Assembly (NCBI RefSeq): GCF_032884065.1
Contig: NC_088863.1
Span: 65,559,702 to 65,623,701, forward strand
Source: Artemia franciscana
Taxonomy: Eukaryota > Arthropoda > Branchiopoda > Anostraca > Artemiidae
Length of the DNA: 64,000 bases
Reading direction: 5' to 3'
The translations under genes and the position numbers were made by a program. Under the pieces are notes generated by a model that was not told where the DNA came from, searched no databases, and saw only the letters and a program-made list of their open reading frames with translations. Position 1 is the stretch's first letter. Every line of letters starts with the position of its first letter. Shown piece after piece: positions 10,600-21,250 of this stretch.

Positions 10600-11690
10600 C
10601 CGAGGTAAAACCAAGCAAGCAAATTGATGGTGATAGAGATGATCCAAAAAAACTAAAAAAACAGATGATCAAATTCAATATCATATAAAAATGAGCGAAA
10701 TTAAAAGTAGGAATCTTTTTTTCGACTAATAATAAAGATAGATATAAGAACTCAAAATGAATATGAATAGTAAGTATATAAAGTGGTCACAAACTATACA
10801 ATAAGTTTCAATTTGAATTAAAGGTGGGAGGCTGGGGGGACAGAACTTACACTCTGACAAAAACTTACATCTGATGGACAAAACTCCTTACACTCTGATT
10901 TATTGTTTGCTTTAAGTATAAGGGTCACTATCTCACACAATTCAAAAGTGTTTCTATTTTGAGTTCAGTAAAAACAACCGACTTTTTTCTTGCCTCTCTC
11001 TTGCAAGAGAGGTCTATACATATCATCCCACGTGAACAACATGTTTTTTTTCTATGCACGAGTAAATAAGGAACAACGATGTATATTCTTTGACAAGTAT
11101 CGAAATATAAATAGCTCTGACATGTTTACTGGGAGAATCTTACAATGTCCTCTTTTTATAAAGTCTATGAGCAAAAACAAAACTGATAAAGATGTCACTT
11201 TTACTTGGAAAAAGCTTACCGTCTTATGTAAGAACTTAAAATCAACAAATAACGAGGTTAACTCAAAATTTGTTTCTTTCAAGTTTTTTTTCGGATTGAC
11301 TTTAGTTTAGTGACCATATTACAAAACTCCATAAAGCAAACCGACTACACTTATTTATTTAACTAAGACTAAGAAAACTGGCCGCCACAATGAATATATT
11401 GTTCTTTGATTGCCTCGCAGATGCATGATCGCAAAAGATAAAAGAAAGATACATTTCTTTTATGTTTCCACGGAGTTTCACCAAAAATATGAAGGACCTC
11501 AATTTAGACATAAGGTCATCTGTGAAAACTTCTTTTGCAATAGACCACATCAATCAATTCCTTGTCAGCTCAATGAATCCGACTTAGTAACGAACAACTT
11601 TAAAAACAACAGGTATTTTCTAAATCATATACAGGGCAACAGCATTGCCTATGTAATGAGCGATGTAGGCATAATGTATCATTTCTCAGA
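10600..11690. other. AT-rich DNA, no gene recognised
   Basis: Two open frames of 106 and 113 codons (10,990-11,310 and 11,410-11,751, plus strand) have no recognisable domain and no codon-usage signal I can defend. Nothing else stands out. Confidence 0.4.
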
Positions 11691-12860
11691 CCTGGGCATT
11701 CCATATAGAAGGAGTTGTCGTATATACTTTGAAAGGGGCTCATTCAATTGAATATCAAAAGTTTTGAAGCCGTTTTTAATAATCGAAAGTAAATTGGAGG
11801 ATAACTCTCCCCTCCTCCCATACCCATCATTTCCCTAAACATATCCAATTGGAATTTTGAGCTGGCTATTTTTTCAAAATAGTTAAAGGTTCAACAAATT
11901 ATGTCTATGAGAATGACAACCTCTATAGTTCTCAGAGCCCTGGCTAAAATTTATAATTGTTGCCCATTATTAGCATATAAGGATTTAATGGAAGGAGTGG
12001 TCCTATGCACTTTGGAGGGGGCTTTTTGGATTGGAAATCATAAGTTCTAGTGCCACTTTTCATGTCAAAATTAATTGAGGAGCATTTATCCCGAATTTTT
12101 TATTTGGGGGGTTGGGGGAGGGATAAAAACTTTAAAAAACCATCAAATTTTGTTTATATTCATTTTTATTACGCTTTTACAAGTTGAACAAATATTTTGG
12201 GGCGGGGGTTCTAACCTCCTAGCCCCCTCTCCCTGGAAACGGTCTTGCCCTCTTTTTGAAATGCATCCGATGGATTTATTTATATAGTTATGTTATTCAG
12301 AATAATCTAAAATATCTTTTAACAAGACCTTCTGGGTTGAAATAACCCCTAAGGACATGGGAGCAAGTGCTGTAAGTTGTACCCCGTGAGCATATCAGAT
12401 TTTTATCGTAGGGGCAGTCATATGAACTTTAAATGAGAGTCATTTAATAGAAATTAGATAATATGTTCTGATTGATATTAAAAGTTGAAAGTGGTGGAAG
12501 GCAACTAGCACAGTCCCCCTCTCCCATCGCCCTTTTTTCCCCAAACGCATCTGATAAAAATTGTGAATAGCTATTTTATTTAAAATAGTCTTACGAATAT
12601 ATAACAATTCCTCATGGAGTGACCAAACTCACCAGAGCCCTAGGACATGGGGAGCAAGATGTGTCCTGGGTGCCGTTTTTAAGTGTCAAAAGCGATTTGT
12701 AGGTAAGCACCCCCATGCCCATCATTTTCCAAAACAATACCCGAACAAAATTTTGAGAAAACTATTATCTTCAGCAACGTTGAAAGGTATAGCAATTATG
12801 CCTTTTGGAATATAATAGCCCTCGAAACCAGGAAGACAAGCGCTTTAATTTAGGCTATAG
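11690..12860 (+). repeat. diverged ~300-bp tandem repeat, about four units
   Basis: Units share, in order, a CATATGAACTTTAAA-like segment, GGAGG..CTCCCCTC, CCCATCATTTCCC, a TTTTGAGATAGCTATTTTTTCA-like core, ATTATGCCT..GGAATGA and CAGAGCCCT. Starts are near 11,700, 11,990, 12,410 and 12,660. A further single unit is at 40,595-40,800. Confidence 0.55.
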
Positions 12861-14096
12861 TTTATATATAGTTTATTTTTTGAGAAACATTTACTTTCCA
12901 AAAAGAAGAAAGGCATTCAGGCATGCCTTTCAGAGAATTGTTAGGAGAGTGTTGAACTAAATCAAAACAATTTATGTGTATACGAGTTATTGAAAGGGTA
13001 GAATTCCGGAATCACTGGGTCTATTAATTTGGAACTTTTAGGAATTGATGAAAGAGATGATAAACTCACAACAAAAGCAATGCTAGTAATGGTGGGAAAA
13101 TACGTCCCATGCATACATCATTAGCATGGCCGGTTACAATTCCTCTAACAAGTTCGATCACTACTTATACGCCAGTATTCAAACAAGAATATAATTTCTA
13201 TATTTAGGTGATAATACTCAATAGGAGCGAGCGCAATGACTTTTGAAAGGTGGTTCATTGACCCAATTTTTCCTATAAAAACAGCTATAATGTAGGGATT
13301 TACCTCCAGTTTGTAAACAAAACTTCAAAAATGGACATGCGATTTTGAGATAATGGCTCTTATGTATGTAGTTTTGAATTATATATACCTTACCTATTGA
13401 TTTATTCTTTAAGTAATATAAAATTCAAGATTTTCATAGATGAAAATTTAAATAGAAGTTCAATATCGCATGTGTTTCCCATGAAGGTATGCTTCAATGT
13501 GGTGTTTAGATACCAAACTAGTTTGCTGTTTGAGCTTTTATCTAATTTGGCCCTCTAAAGAGTCTCAAGAACATTATCATATCTTTAAACATGGGATATC
13601 TACTAATTTGACAAAGAAAATTAAACTGGGTTAAAATTATGCTTGACAATAAGGCCTTAGCTATATTCATTTGTTAAACCGGGTTGGTTGTTCTTGAGAG
13701 TATCTTTGGAATAGCTTCAATAGTCCATTATCTTTGAACAGACACAGTATTGAAAAACGTTAAATTGTGGAAAGAGCAAAAAACACTGATAATTGCAAGA
13801 ATATTTGTATATATTTTAACAATGGGATAAGAAAATTAAGTACCTTGAAAAAGAAAACTAAAATTTTAAAGCTTAGTAGAACTCGTTGTTAGAAATTGAA
13901 CACCGTTTTCCGGTTACCTGGGGACCTGGTGGCTGGTAACTGTGAAAATATCTGTATATATTTTAACAACAAGATTAAAAATATGCAAAAAGCTTAAAAA
14001 ATAAAACAAGTTGGGAGATTAGCAGACAACGTTGTTAGACATCAGACTTTCTTTAATAATCAAGTATCTTTGAAATAAACAGTAGTAGTAGTAGTA
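12861..14096. other. AT-rich DNA, no feature recognised
   Basis: No open frame or repeat could be supported, apart from two diverged copies of a segment containing TATATTTTAACAA..GGGATTAAG and AAAACTAAAATTTTAAAG near 13,800 and 13,960, and a (TAG)n run at 14,082 that may be an RTE-like tail. Confidence 0.4.

Positions 14097-14160
<64 letters not shown>
14097..14160. repeat. (TA)n microsatellite
   Basis: TA tract preceded by (TAG)n and followed by a Helitron start. Confidence 0.9.
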
Positions 14161-14165
<5 letters not shown>

Positions 14166-14337
14166 TCTATATATATATAAATAAGTTGTCTGTCAGTGGA
14201 TCAGGTGACGTCATGTTTCTGTGTCGACTGACGTCATGTAGTTAGTTGTCGTCATTTTTGCTATGACGGTGACGTCATTAAAGATATTTAAGACATATAT
14301 GTTCACGTAGAAATCTATTAATGTTTAAGTTTAAAAT

Positions 14338-14561
14338 GACTGATGAACTTACAGTGGCAAAAGCCGATGAAGATGCTCAAAGAGTCTATGCCAAAAAACT
14401 TTTTTGGACAGCGAGAGTCAAAACATATCAAAACTGAAAATGATAGCGATGATGATTGGGTTTGGGATTTTGACTTGGATAAGGTCATCAATGCCTACCA
14501 GATTTTAGTTAAAAAAACAAAGGTTCGGCGATATGTATTTCATAGTGAAGCTGAAAAATAA
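14338..14561 (+). pseudogene. small basic/acidic Helitron ORF with internal deletion
   Basis: MTDELTVAKADEDAQRVYAK is followed by a deletion from the first repeat into the tail; a frame change then gives QRESKHIKTENDSDDDWVWD and DLDKVINAYQILVKKTKVRR. The whole basic repeat block is lost, while the acidic tail is intact and ends at TAA overlapping AATAAA. Confidence 0.6.
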
Positions 14562-14640
14562 AGAAGAAAAAGAAAACTGAAAAAAGAAAAAATGTAAAAA
14601 ACTAAAAAATACTAAAAAGAAAAACACTCAAAGAGAAATT

Positions 14641-14805
14641 ACAGACCGGGACACAAATGACGACCGGGAAACAAATGACGACCGGGAAAGAGGGAATATA
14701 AAGAACGACCGGGACACTCAAAGAGAAATTACAGACTGGGATACCGGGACACAAATGACGACCGGGACACAGGGAATATAAATGACGACCAGGACACAGG
14801 TATTT
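14641..14805 (+). repeat. Helitron minisatellite, short array
   Basis: About eight partial units of AATGACGACCGGGACAC type with an AAAGAGAAATTACAGACTG segment. Confidence 0.8.
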
Positions 14806-14816
14806 AAAAATATCGT

Positions 14817-14996
14817 TCAAAGACAAATTTTTAATTGTAAGAAGACCGTTGAAAGAGAAATTTCTAATTGTAAAATGACTGAAGAACCTACAATGGCAAC
14901 ACCCGAGGAAGCTGCTCAAATCGAATGTATTCAAGCCGAAGTAGCTGAGTTGGTAAAGCGTTATGTTTCAGGTTCTAGGTCCGAGAGGCTCTAGGT
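14817..14996 (+). pseudogene. second RepN fragment running into a tRNA-like module
   Basis: IVQRQIFNCKKTVEREISNC and MTEEPTMATPEEAAQ are the alternative N-terminus also seen on the minus strand at 22,351 and 30,400. The frame then reads through the tRNA-like sequence to TAG. Confidence 0.55.
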
Positions 14997-15015
14997 TTGA
15001 ACCTTGGCTTTAGCA
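14935..15015 (+). repeat. tRNA-like module (Pol III A and B boxes) inside a Helitron
   Basis: TAGCTGAGTTGG (14,942-14,953) fits the A box and GGTTTGAACC (14,994-15,003) the B box. The 5' GCCGAAG can pair with the 3' CTTTAGC as an imperfect 7-bp acceptor stem, total about 80 nt. The anticodon arm is not convincing, so this is a tRNA-derived relic or SINE head, not a functional tRNA gene. Copies are at 20,006-20,085 and 22,026-22,105. Confidence 0.6.
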
Positions 15016-15025
15016 TTAATACAAG

Positions 15026-15169
15026 AGGTATAGATCTGAATACGGATTGTTTTCCCATGGACCATTATATGTTGCATGTTCAAGAGTCGTTAAACCTGAC
15101 ATTCTATTTATATGCACAGACAATGGGACAGCAAAGAATGTTGTATATTCGCAAGTTTTACGTAGTTAA
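15026..15169 (+). pseudogene. Helitron helicase C-terminal tail
   Basis: GIDLNTDCF, then after the same one-base frameshift as at 2,230, PLYVACSRVVKPDILFICTD and [10 protein letters not shown] to TAA. Confidence 0.7.
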
Positions 15170-15172
15170 CGT

Positions 15173-15262
15173 CAGGTGACGTCATGTTTCTGTGTTGACT
15201 GACGTCATGAAATTAGTTGTCGTCATTTTGGCTTTGACGATGACGTCATTCAAGATATTTAA
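15173..15262 (+). promoter_or_regulatory. triple TGACGTCA promoter of the Rep gene
   Basis: TGACGTCA at 15,177-15,184, 15,200-15,207 and 15,241-15,248, then a TATTTAAG box about 30 bases before the ATG at 15,290. It is the same module that drives the small ORF in other copies. Confidence 0.55.
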
Positions 15263-15289
15263 GACATATGTTCACGTAGAAATCTATTA

Positions 15290-17965
15290 ATGTTTAAGTT
15301 AAAAATGACTGATGAACTTACAATGGCAGAAGCCGATGAAGATGCTCAAAGAGTCTATGCCAAAAAACTTGCTGCTGATAGAGAAAGTCAGAAAAGAAAG
15401 CGTGCCGAGGAATCAAAAGAACAGCAAGGAAACAGGCTTGAGGCTGATAGAGAAAGAAAGAACAGAAAGCGTGCCGAGGAATCAAAAGAACAGCAAGGAA
15501 ACAGGCTTGAGGCTGATAGAGAAAGAAAGAACAGAAAGCGTGCCGAGGAACTACCAGAGCAACGCGGAAGCAGATTTGCTGCTAAAAGAGAAAGTGAAAA
15601 AAGAAGGCCTGCCGAGGAATTACAAGAACAGCAAGAAATCAGGCTTGCTGCTGATAGAGAAAGTAAGAAAAGAAAGCGTGCCGAGGAATCACAAGAACAG
15701 CAAGAAATCAGGCTTGCTGCTGATAGAGAAAGTAAGAAAAGAAAGCGTGCCGAGGAATCAGAGCAACCTGAAAGTTATCGCCTGGCATTCAGGTACAACC
15801 CAGTCGATGATTATAGCTTGAGTAGATGTGTTCAAATCGGGACAATGTCTAAAATTTGTCCCTATTGCAAGGCCTTGAAATTCAATGGTGAAACAATGGG
15901 AATGTGTTGCGCCTCAGGAAAAGTTAAACTTCCTCTATTGGCTGCACCACCAGAGCCATTGAAGACTTTCCTTACTGGAACTACGTCAGAATCTAAGCGT
16001 TTTTTGTCAAAAATCATAAAATACAACTCATGTTTCCAAATGACGTCGTTTGGAGCCCAAATCGAAAATCCAGATCAATTTATGTCTACTTTCAAAGTAA
16101 AAGGGCAAATTTATCATAGAGCAGGGTCCCTTCTACCATTCTCAGGCGAGAATCATAAATTTTTACAATTGTACTTCATCAGTGATAGAAATTCTGAATT
16201 GAATGCACGGTGCGAAATTTCTCCCAACGTTGAAAGGACAATCGTTTCCCAATTGCAACATCTTTTCCACGAAAATAATTATTTAGTGCGTCTGTTCAAA
16301 ACAGCCATCGATTTGATGCCTACTGATACGCATAAAATTGTTATTTCCGCTGACAAAACGCCTCCTGGCCAACATGTGCGTAGATACAATGCTCCAACTA
16401 TCGACGAAGTGGCAATCGTTATGGTCGGTGATCAGTTTTTACCTCGAGATATTATTCTTCATAAGCGAAACGCTCAGTTGTTAAGAATTGCTGAAACTCA
16501 TCGATGCTACGATGCCCTACAATATCCTATCATTTTTTGGGATGGAGCCTACGGCTATCACTTTAATATTAAATTCATGAATCCAGCCACTAACAAAGAA
16601 ATGAATAAGAAATGCAGTGCAATGCATTATTATTCCTATAGACTAATGATTCGGCAGGATGAAGAAAATTATATTTTAAAATGCCGTGAATTGTTTCACC
16701 AATTTGTCGTTGATATGTATGCTAAAATTGAATCAGAACGTTTGCTATATATCCGCCTGAATCAGACCAAGCTCCGCTCTGAACAATACATTCATTTGCG
16801 AGATGCAGTTATAAATGACGGTAATACCACAAACGTTGGAAGATTAACAATTTTACCTTCGTCATATGCTGGCAGTCCCCGTCATATGCATGAATATGCT
16901 CAAGATGCTATTGCGTATGTTCGTCTCTATGGTCGTGAGATACTGCAGCTTTTACTTCAAGGACAATCGGCGGTTCATAGGCATGACATTAAAGCCCGTG
17001 TCTTCCGGCAAAAGTGGAAATCACTGATAAACTACATAGTAAAACTTGAAGTGTTTGGGTCAGTGCGATACTGGATGTACTCAGTGGAATGGCAAAAACG
17101 AGGTTTGCCACACGCACATATACTAATCTAGCTACATAAAAAAATTACTTCGAACGAAATTGATGATGTGATTTCCGCTGAAATACCTGATAAAAATGTC
17201 GATAAGCGGTTACATGATATTATTGTAAAAAATATGATATATGGACCTTGCGGTGCACTGAACGAAAATTCACCATGCATGGCCAAAGGAAGGTGCACAA
17301 AGCAATATCCTCGACTTTTAGTATCAAACACAATTACTGGCAATGATGGTTACCCACAATATAGAAGAAGATCTACTGAAGATGACGGTAAAACAGCAAT
17401 AATAAAGAAGCGTAACGGTACCACCATCGAAGTAGATAACCAGTGGGTTGTTCCATATTCCCCATTATTATCAAAAATATTTAATGCACACATAAACGTT
17501 GAATACTGTAACTCCGTAAAGGCAATCAAATACATATGTAAATACGTCAACAAAGGCAGTGACATGGCAGTTTTTGGCTTGCAGCCCGAAATCAAAGATT
17601 TCGACGAAATCGTACAATATCAGGCTGGAAGATACATAAGCAGTAATGAAGCTGTTTGGCGAATTCTTTCATTTCCGATACATGAACGTAGTCCAGCTGT
17701 TGTTCACTTAGCGGTACATTTACAGAATGGTCAACGTGTTTATTTCACGGAAACCAACGTGCAACAAAGAGTCCTGAATCCACCGGATACAACATTATCA
17801 GCTTTTTTTTCGCTTTGCAAAAATGATTCTTTTGCAAAAAAACTGCTGTATACTGAAGTGCCTTCGTATTACACGTGGAATACTAAAAATAAAGTATTTG
17901 AACGTCGAAAACAGGGTAAGTCAGTCGACGGCCAACCTACCATCTTCAAAGATACCACGATAGGA
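15290..17965 (+). pseudogene. Helitron Rep (HUH endonuclease), helicase half missing
   Basis: The best Rep of the window: 613 codons to a TAG at 17,129-17,131, then the same frame continues to 17,965. Residues ~20-160 are six basic 23-residue repeats. A Cys cluster (CPYCKALKFNGETMGMCC) looks zinc-binding. The Helitron-like N domain follows (IYHRAGSLLPFSGENHKFLQ). The HUH motif is GLPHAHILI (His-Ala-His) at the end of the first segment; the next residue, normally Trp, is the TAG, a single TGG to TAG change. The paired tyrosines are in KYICKYVNKGSD (about 17,530-17,560). At 17,966 the gene is cut by the inverted duplication, so no helicase follows. Apart from the one stop it is the most intact catalytic domain here. 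Confidence 0.88.
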
Positions 17966-18176
17966 GTTTCTTCTGTCATTTTAAGATCTATAATAAAAAT
18001 TTCTCTTTGAAAGGCCTTCTTATATACTTATATTGACGTCATATACAGTAAAAATATGAAGTCAGTCGACAAACAACTTCATGACGGCGTAACGCTCAAT
18101 CCTTATAATGACGTCATTCGTCAAACATGACGTCAGTTGAGAGTTTACAAACATGACGTCAGTGCATAAACAACTT
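17966..18176 (-). promoter_or_regulatory. Helitron subfamily B 5' region with TGACGTCA array
   Basis: Read on the minus strand it begins AAAGTTGTTTATGCACTGACGTC and contains four TGACGTCA sites and degenerate ones, then TATAAGTATATAAGAAGG and a start AAAATGACAGAAG. It has no coding continuation, because the Rep gene on the other strand was joined to it. Confidence 0.5.
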
Positions 18177-18217
18177 TCTATATATATAAAAATAAGTTGT
18201 CTGTCTGTCTGTGGATC

Positions 18218-18309
18218 AGGTGACGTCATGTTTCTGTGTTGACTGACGTCATGAAGTTAGTTGTCGTCATTTTTGCTATGACGGTGACGTCATTAACAGT
18301 ATTTAAGAC
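18218..18309 (+). promoter_or_regulatory. triple TGACGTCA promoter with TATTTAAG
   Basis: TGACGTCA at 18,221-18,228, 18,244-18,251 and 18,285-18,292, TCGTCA half site between, TATTTAAG at 18,300-18,307, ATG at 18,326. Confidence 0.55.
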
Positions 18310-18325
18310 ATTTGTTCACGGAAAA

Positions 18326-18745
18326 ATGTTTAATTGTAAAATGACTGAAGAACCTACAATGGCAACAGCCGAGGAAGCTGCTCAAAGAGTTTATGCCAAA
18401 AAACTTGCTGCTGATAGAGAAAGTAAGAAAAGAAAGCGTTCCGAGGAATCACAAGAACATCAAGAAAACAGGCTTGCAGCTGATAGAGAAAGTAAGAAAA
18501 GAAAGCGTGCCGGGGAATCACAAGAACAGCAAGAAAACAGGCTTGCGGCTAAAGAACGCAAAACCGCGCAGTTAGATGAAAATCCACCTGGACAGCGAGA
18601 GTCTAAACATATCAAAACTGAATATGATAGCGATGATGATTGGGTTTGGGATTTTGACTTGGATAAGGTCATCAATGCCTACCAGATTTACGTTAAAAAA
18701 ACAAAGGTTCGTCGATATGTACTTCATAGTGACGCCGAAAAATAA
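18326..18745 (+). CDS. small basic-repeat/acidic-tail Helitron protein, 139 aa, intact
   Basis: Longest intact version. MFNCKMTEEPTMATAEEAAQ, then two and a half basic repeats (RLAADRESKKRKRAEESQ-type, residues ~27-75), a linker TAQLDENPPGQRESKHIKTE, then an acidic tail DSDDDWVWDFDLDKVINAYQ and a basic end KKTKVRRYVLHSDAEK. The stop overlaps AATAAA. A CRE/TATA promoter sits directly upstream, so it resembles a complete mini-gene. The repeats are common in Rep N-termini; the tail does not occur in the Rep gene at 15,290. Possible roles (DNA binding, Rep regulation) are speculation; an alternative is a truncated Rep with a captured tail. Confidence 0.55.
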   Translation: MFNCKMTEEPTMATAEEAAQRVYAKKLAADRESKKRKRSEESQEHQENRLAADRESKKRKRAGESQEQQENRLAAKERKTAQLDENPPGQRESKHIKTEYDSDDDWVWDFDLDKVINAYQIYVKKTKVRRYVLHSDAEK

Positions 18746-18828
18746 AGAAGAAAAAGAAAACTGAAAAAAGAAAAAAGGTAAAAAACTAAAAAAAAAACTA
18801 AAAAGAAAAAACACTCAAAGAGAAATTA

Positions 18829-19170
18829 CAGACCGGGACACAAATGACGACCGAGACAGAGGGAATATAAGTGACGACCGGGATCCTCAAAGAGAAATTA
18901 CAGACTGGGACACCCGGACACAAATCACGACCGGGACATCTATATATAAATGACGACCGGGACAGAGGGACACAACTACAACAGGGACGCCGGGGGCACA
19001 GGCCGGATATATAGACACCGGGACACAAATGATAACCGGGACACCGGGACACAGGGAATATAAATGACGACCGGGACACTCAAAGAGAAATTACAAACTG
19101 GGACACCGGGACACAAATGACGACCGGGACATAGGGAATATAAATGACGACCGGGCACAGGGACACATCA
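18829..19170 (+). repeat. Helitron minisatellite
   Basis: AATGACGACCGGGACAC units with GGGAATATA, GGGACACAA and AGAGAAATTACAGAC interspersed. Mirror copy at 22,735-23,080. Confidence 0.85.
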
Positions 19171-19339
19171 TTAGAATAATGAGGTATAGATCTGAATACG
19201 GATTGTTTTTCCCATGGACAATTATATGTTGCATGTTCAAGAGTCAGTAAACCTGACAATCTATTTATATGCACAGACAATGGAACAGCGAAGAATGTTG
19301 TATATTCGCATGTTTTACGTAGTTATATATATATATAAA

Positions 19340-20000
19340 ATTTTGCCATGGGAAAAACAATCCGTATTCAAATCTATACCTGATTATTCTAATTATTGCC
19401 CTTGAGCTTTGTTGATGGTGATTGCTAATCGAACATTCCCTGTGTCCCCATCGTCATTTATATATCCCCCTGTGCCCACCGACGTTCCCGTTTTAGTTGT
19501 GTCCCAGGGTCCCAGTCTGTAATTCCTCTTTGAGCGTCCCAGTCGTTATTTATATTCACTGTGTCCCGGTCTGTAATTCATCTTTGAGTGTCCCGGTCGC
19601 CATTTATATCTCCCGGTTGTTATTTGTGTCCCAGTATCCCAGTCTGTAGTTTCTCTTTGAGTTTCCCGGTCGTCATTTATATCTCCTGTGTCTCGGTTTT
19701 TAGTTTTCTTTTTCTCTTTTATTTTTCAGTTTTTTTCTTTTTTTTAGTTTTTTTTTTTCTTTTTCAGTATTTAGTTTTTTAGTTTTTTTATTGGTTTTTG
19801 TTTTTTTTTTCTTTTTAGTTTTTTTTGTAGTTTTTACCTTTTTTTAGTTTTTTTAGTTTTTTCTTTTTTAGTTTTTTACCTTTTTTAGTTTTTTTTTATT
19901 TTTTTTTAGTTTTTTAGCTTTTATAGTTTTTTTTTAGTATTTTCTTTTGAGTTTTTGTTTGTAGTTTTTACCTTTTTTAGTTTTTTTTTCTTCTTTCATA
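19340..20000 (-). mobile_element. Helitron fragment, minus strand (helicase tail, minisatellite, T-rich)
   Basis: Reading down the minus strand from 20,000: A-rich sequence, a diverged minisatellite (19,440-19,720), then TINKAQGQ and IDLDTDCFSHG of the helicase, cut at 19,340. It closely resembles 21,355-22,015. Confidence 0.65.
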
Positions 20001-20005
20001 TTAAT

Positions 20006-20085
20006 GCTAAAGCCAAGGTTCGAGCCTGGAACCTCTCGGACCTGGAACTTGGAACATAACGCTTTACCAACTCAGCTACTTCGGC
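20006..20085 (-). repeat. tRNA-like module, second copy
   Basis: On the minus strand TAGCTGAGTTGG and GGCTCGAACC match A and B boxes; the ends GCCGAAG and CTTTAGC pair imperfectly. Homologous to 14,935-15,015 and 22,026-22,105. Confidence 0.6.
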
Positions 20086-20144
20086 AAGCTTTCTTTTCTT
20101 ACTTTCTCTATCAGCCGCTAGTTCACAGCGTGTTCACAGTCGCA

Positions 20145-21250
<1,106 letters not shown>

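Larger units (their letters stand above)
14166..15169 (+). mobile_element. Helitron subfamily A, rearranged
   Basis: It starts TCTATATATATATAAATAAG at 14,166. Triple CRE promoter, shortened small ORF, minisatellite, a second RepN start, a tRNA-like module and the helicase tail (stop 15,167-15,169) follow. No 3' hairpin: the next promoter begins 2 bases after the stop. Confidence 0.7.
17966..19326 (+). repeat. left arm of a 1,361-bp inverted duplication
   Basis: Reverse complement of 22,572-23,932. It covers a subfamily B promoter (minus orientation) and most of a subfamily A Helitron. In the parts compared by eye differences are rare (for example GTTTAC versus GTGTAC, ATTAACAG versus ACTAACAG). 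Left outer limit is GTTTCTTCTGTC, inner limit ACGTAGTTATA. Confidence 0.85.
18177..19326 (+). mobile_element. Helitron subfamily A lacking its 3' end
   Basis: Starts TCTATATATATAAAAATAAG. Promoter, small ORF, minisatellite (18,829-19,170) and an unshifted helicase tail ([20 protein letters not shown]) follow. At the end of the inverted arm the tail runs into TATATATA, so hairpin and CTAG are lost. Its mirror copy at 22,410-23,721 keeps the 3' end. Confidence 0.75.

Noticed and set aside
18829..19170. CRISPR-like array of short repeats
   Set aside because: Units are contiguous and variable without unique spacers, the context is eukaryotic and no cas genes exist.
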